From contig SLSM01000291.1 of the NCBI GenBank assembly GCA_007130445.1, positions 1-6,044 of the forward strand: a stretch of 6,044 nucleotides of DNA. Direction: 5' to 3'. Origin of the DNA: Trueperaceae bacterium. GTDB taxonomy: Bacteria; Deinococcota; Deinococci; Deinococcales; Trueperaceae. Shown here in pieces: positions 4,444-6,044 of the stretch (positions are counted from its first letter, which is position 1; each line of letters opens with the position of its first letter). Under the pieces are notes generated by a model. It had not been told where the DNA came from. It did not search any database and saw only the letters and a program-made list of their open reading frames with translations. The translations under genes were made by a program, and so were the position numbers.

Positions 4444-5961
4444 TCAGTCCAGACCGAGCGCGCCGCGGCGCTCGTACACGTCGGAGGCCGACAGGCCCTG
4501 GCCGCGCAGGGCCTCGACCTCGGCGGCCCGGATGGCGTCGAAGTCGTCGATCAGGTCGGCGTTGCCCCACTCGGTGAGGGAGTGGTTGATCACCGCGGCG
4601 ACGGCCTCATCGCTCAACTGTTGCCAGCCCGGCATCGCGCCGTTGTAGGTCGCGCCGTCGACGACGATCTGGCCCTGGAGGCCGTAGAGCATCATCTCGA
4701 TCAGGTACGTGCGCCCACCCTCGGCGGCGTAGAGGTCGACGGTGTGGCCGACGAGCGGTGGGAACACGCCCGGGATGCCGGCACCGGTCGGCTGGTGGCA
4801 GCCGACGCAGTTGGCGTAGGTGGTGGCGCCGAGGGCGGTGTCGAACGTCGGATCGGCGCTCGGCGGCGCGGCCTCGGGCTCCACATCGGCTTCCGGCTCG
4901 GGCTCCGCTTCGACATCCGGCTCGGCGTCCGCATCGGCGTCCGGCTCGGCGTCCGCTGGGGCGTCGGACACGAACACGAGTGCTTGGCGCCGGTCGTACA
5001 TGTCAGCGGGTGTCAGGCCCTGGCCGCGTTCGACCTCGACCTCGGAGGCGGTGAAGGCGTCGAACGCGTCGAGGCGCTCTGCGTTCCCCCACTCGGTGAC
5101 GACGTGGTTCAGCACGGCGGCGATCGCGTCGTCGTCGTAGTGCGAGAAGGCAGGCATCAGCCCGTTGTACGACGCGCCGTCGACGACGATCTGCCCCTGC
5201 AGACCGTAGAGCAGGACGCCGATGAGGTAGGGGCGGCCGCCCTCGGCCCGATACAGGTCGGCGGCGTGCCCGGCGAGCGGCGGGAAGGCGCCCGGGATGC
5301 CGGCACCGTTCCCCTGGTGGCAGCCGGCGCAGGCCAGGTACGTGCTGGCGCCGAGCTCGGTGTCGAACGAGATGGTGACCGGCGCCTCGGCGACGAGTGG
5401 CCCGTCGGCCTCGGCTGCGGGGTCGGCCTCGGCCTCTGTCGTCGCGATCTCGTCCGAGCGCAGCGCGAAGCCGTCGGCACGCGCTGCCGGTGGTGTGACC
5501 ACCAGGCTGCCGTCGCGCGGGCGCGGCGTCTGCGCGCGCTGGGCCAGCGCGCGCGACGCCCCGTCGCTGTCGATGAGCGCACGCTGCTCGTCGCTCAGCC
5601 CCGCTGCGCCATACGGGGCGTGCGCCACGTCGGCGACCGAGACGCCGTCGATCATCACCGGCGCCACCGCGCGCGGGAGGAGGAACATGGCCATGAGCAC
5701 CACGAAGGTACCCAGACCGATCACGATGCCCGACGAGAAGAACCCGGTGTAGATCTTGGGGTCGTCGCGCAGGTGCATGAAGAACCAGATGACCATCCAG
5801 AACTTCACGATCGACATGAGGACGACCCAGAAGAGCACCCAACCGGAGCTCATCCACGTCGGGGGGAACTCCACGATGGCGTACTCGAGGTAAGTGATCA
5901 CCGCGAGGATGATCGCGACGGTGATGTAGAGGCCGGTTCCGGAGTGCTTTCCGTGTGCCAT
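4444..5961 (-). CDS. Cytochrome oxidase subunit IV fused to two cytochrome c domains
   Basis: This 505-residue membrane protein joins three modules. Residues 1-97 match caa3-type oxidase subunit IV: three membrane helices (about 10-30, 38-62, 72-96) with the conserved K53-F and F61-M-H63-L after helix 2. A hydrophilic linker (98-198) follows. Two class I-like cytochrome c domains come next: haem motif C211-A-G-C214-H215 with likely axial Met269 in NGLMP, and C385-V-G-C388-H389 with likely axial Met443 in NGAMP. The domains are separated by an Asp/Glu/Pro/Ala-rich linker (about 332-371). Lys69 and Arg65 between helices 2 and 3 place that loop inside, so the haem domains face outward where haem is attached. 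It likely carries electrons into the oxidase. It starts 10 bases after the subunit III stop and precedes ctaG. The fusion to subunit IV rather than II, and the haem duplication, are unusual. There is no frame disruption between modules. Confidence 0.9.
   Translation of the reverse strand: MAHGKHSGTGLYITVAIILAVITYLEYAIVEFPPTWMSSGWVLFWVVLMSIVKFWMVIWFFMHLRDDPKIYTGFFSSGIVIGLGTFVVLMAMFLLPRAVAPVMIDGVSVADVAHAPYGAAGLSDEQRALIDSDGASRALAQRAQTPRPRDGSLVVTPPAARADGFALRSDEIATTEAEADPAAEADGPLVAEAPVTISFDTELGASTYLACAGCHQGNGAGIPGAFPPLAGHAADLYRAEGGRPYLIGVLLYGLQGQIVVDGASYNGLMPAFSHYDDDAIAAVLNHVVTEWGNAERLDAFDAFTASEVEVERGQGLTPADMYDRRQALVFVSDAPADAEPDADADAEPDVEAEPEPEADVEPEAAPPSADPTFDTALGATTYANCVGCHQPTGAGIPGVFPPLVGHTVDLYAAEGGRTYLIEMMLYGLQGQIVVDGATYNGAMPGWQQLSDEAVAAVINHSLTEWGNADLIDDFDAIRAAEVEALRGQGLSASDVYERRGALGLD
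4465..4845 (-). repeat. Cytochrome c module, distal copy (residues 373-499)
   Basis: This is the second copy of a 127-residue cytochrome c module in the fusion protein, running from FDT to the ERR near the C-terminus. Hand alignment with the first copy is gap-free, with about 84 identical residues. The haem motif is CVGCH, and the segment LYGLQGQIVVDGA is identical in both copies. The high identity suggests an internal duplication, or conversion between copies. Confidence 0.8.
4849..4968 (-). repeat. Low-complexity acidic linker between cytochrome domains
   Basis: The DNA is built from imperfect short repeats of GAC/GAG, GCC/GCG and CCG-type codons and encodes about 40 residues rich in Asp, Glu, Ala and Pro (residues 332-371). 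It has no positive charge. A flexible, negatively charged tether between haem domains is the likely role. The repeated codons make length variation by slippage plausible. Confidence 0.7.
4987..5367 (-). repeat. Cytochrome c module, proximal copy (residues 199-325)
   Basis: This is the first copy of the 127-residue cytochrome c module, from FDT to DRR, 174 residues before its partner. The haem motif is CAGCH. Differences from the second copy cluster after the axial Met (AFSHYDD against GWQQLSD) and next to the haem motif, so the two haems may differ in potential or partner. Confidence 0.8.
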
Positions 5962-5971
5962 CAGCGCTGCC

Positions 5972-6044
5972 TTAGATGAACTCGACCAGGTAGACGACGG
6001 TGAAGATCACGATCCACACCAGGTCCACGAAGTGCCAGTACAAG
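5972..6044 (-). CDS. Cytochrome c oxidase subunit III, C-terminal end (cut by window edge)
   Basis: Only the last 23 residues and the TAA stop are in the window. The visible sequence contains YWHFVDLVWIVIF, the hallmark of the final membrane helix of heme-copper oxidase subunit III (COX3), followed by TVVYLVEFI. The rest of the gene extends beyond 6044. The stop lies 10 bases upstream of the subunit IV/cytochrome c start codon, so the two are surely in one operon. The match is short but highly characteristic. This anchors the identity of the downstream fusion protein as part of an aa3/caa3-type oxidase. Confidence 0.9.
   Translation of the reverse strand, partial: LYWHFVDLVWIVIFTVVYLVEFI

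Noticed and set aside
4849..4968. Repetitive DNA that might be read as a CRISPR-like or satellite array
   Set aside because: The repeats are short and imperfect, have no spacers, and lie in frame within a coding sequence as an acidic linker.
4444..5961. Possibility that the long protein is really two genes joined by a sequencing error
   Set aside because: The frame is continuous, there is no internal stop or ribosome binding site before the haem domains, the topology leaves the C-terminus outside as haem attachment needs, and the haem domains lack their own signal peptide.
4582..5979. 465-codon open frame on the plus strand opposite the subunit IV/cytochrome c gene
   Set aside because: The minus-strand frame has membrane helices and two CxxCH motifs. 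The plus-strand product is a low-complexity Val/Gly/Arg/Asp/His sequence produced by the complementary codons.

Overview
The window is a high-GC bacterial chromosomal segment, tightly packed and dominated by one respiratory gene cluster. Third codon positions are strongly G/C, intergenic gaps are short, and two genes have TANNNT -10-like hexamers almost touching their start codons. Such very short leaders are common in Deinococcota, and the mix of an aa3/caa3-type oxidase cluster with CtaG and a baeRF family 3 protein would fit that phylum (for example a Truepera-like lineage). This taxonomic guess is an inference and is not secure.

Layout. 1-527 (minus) is the N-terminal part of a major facilitator superfamily transporter that runs off the left edge. 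528-701 is a divergent intergenic region containing two copies of a 9-bp palindromic sequence and a Shine-Dalgarno site. 702-1856 (plus) encodes a bacterial archaeo-eukaryotic release factor family 3 (baeRF3) protein. 1916-2431 (plus; possibly from 1883) encodes a single-domain cupin. 2432-2501 is a convergent intergenic region with two hairpins and no gene.

From 6044 down to 2502 everything reads on the minus strand as one apparent operon: the C-terminus of cytochrome c oxidase subunit III, then a 505-residue fusion of oxidase subunit IV to two tandem c-type cytochrome domains, then the oxidase assembly protein CtaG, then a HAD-superfamily hydrolase, then a 129-residue protein I do not recognise. 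The last three genes are linked by 4-bp ATGA stop/start overlaps, which suggests translational coupling.

How the genes work together. The cluster encodes the tail of an operon for a heme-copper terminal oxidase. Subunit III and subunit IV are structural. CtaG of this family is linked to assembly or maturation of caa3-type oxidases. The two haem c domains, placed outside the cytoplasm by the predicted topology, would bring electrons to the oxidase. The unusual point is that the haem domains sit on subunit IV and are duplicated, whereas the usual caa3 arrangement fuses one cytochrome c domain to subunit II. The two cytochrome modules align without gaps over 127 residues (about 84 identical) and are separated by a low-complexity Asp/Glu/Pro/Ala linker. 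I see no CRISPR array, insertion sequence, tRNA or rRNA.
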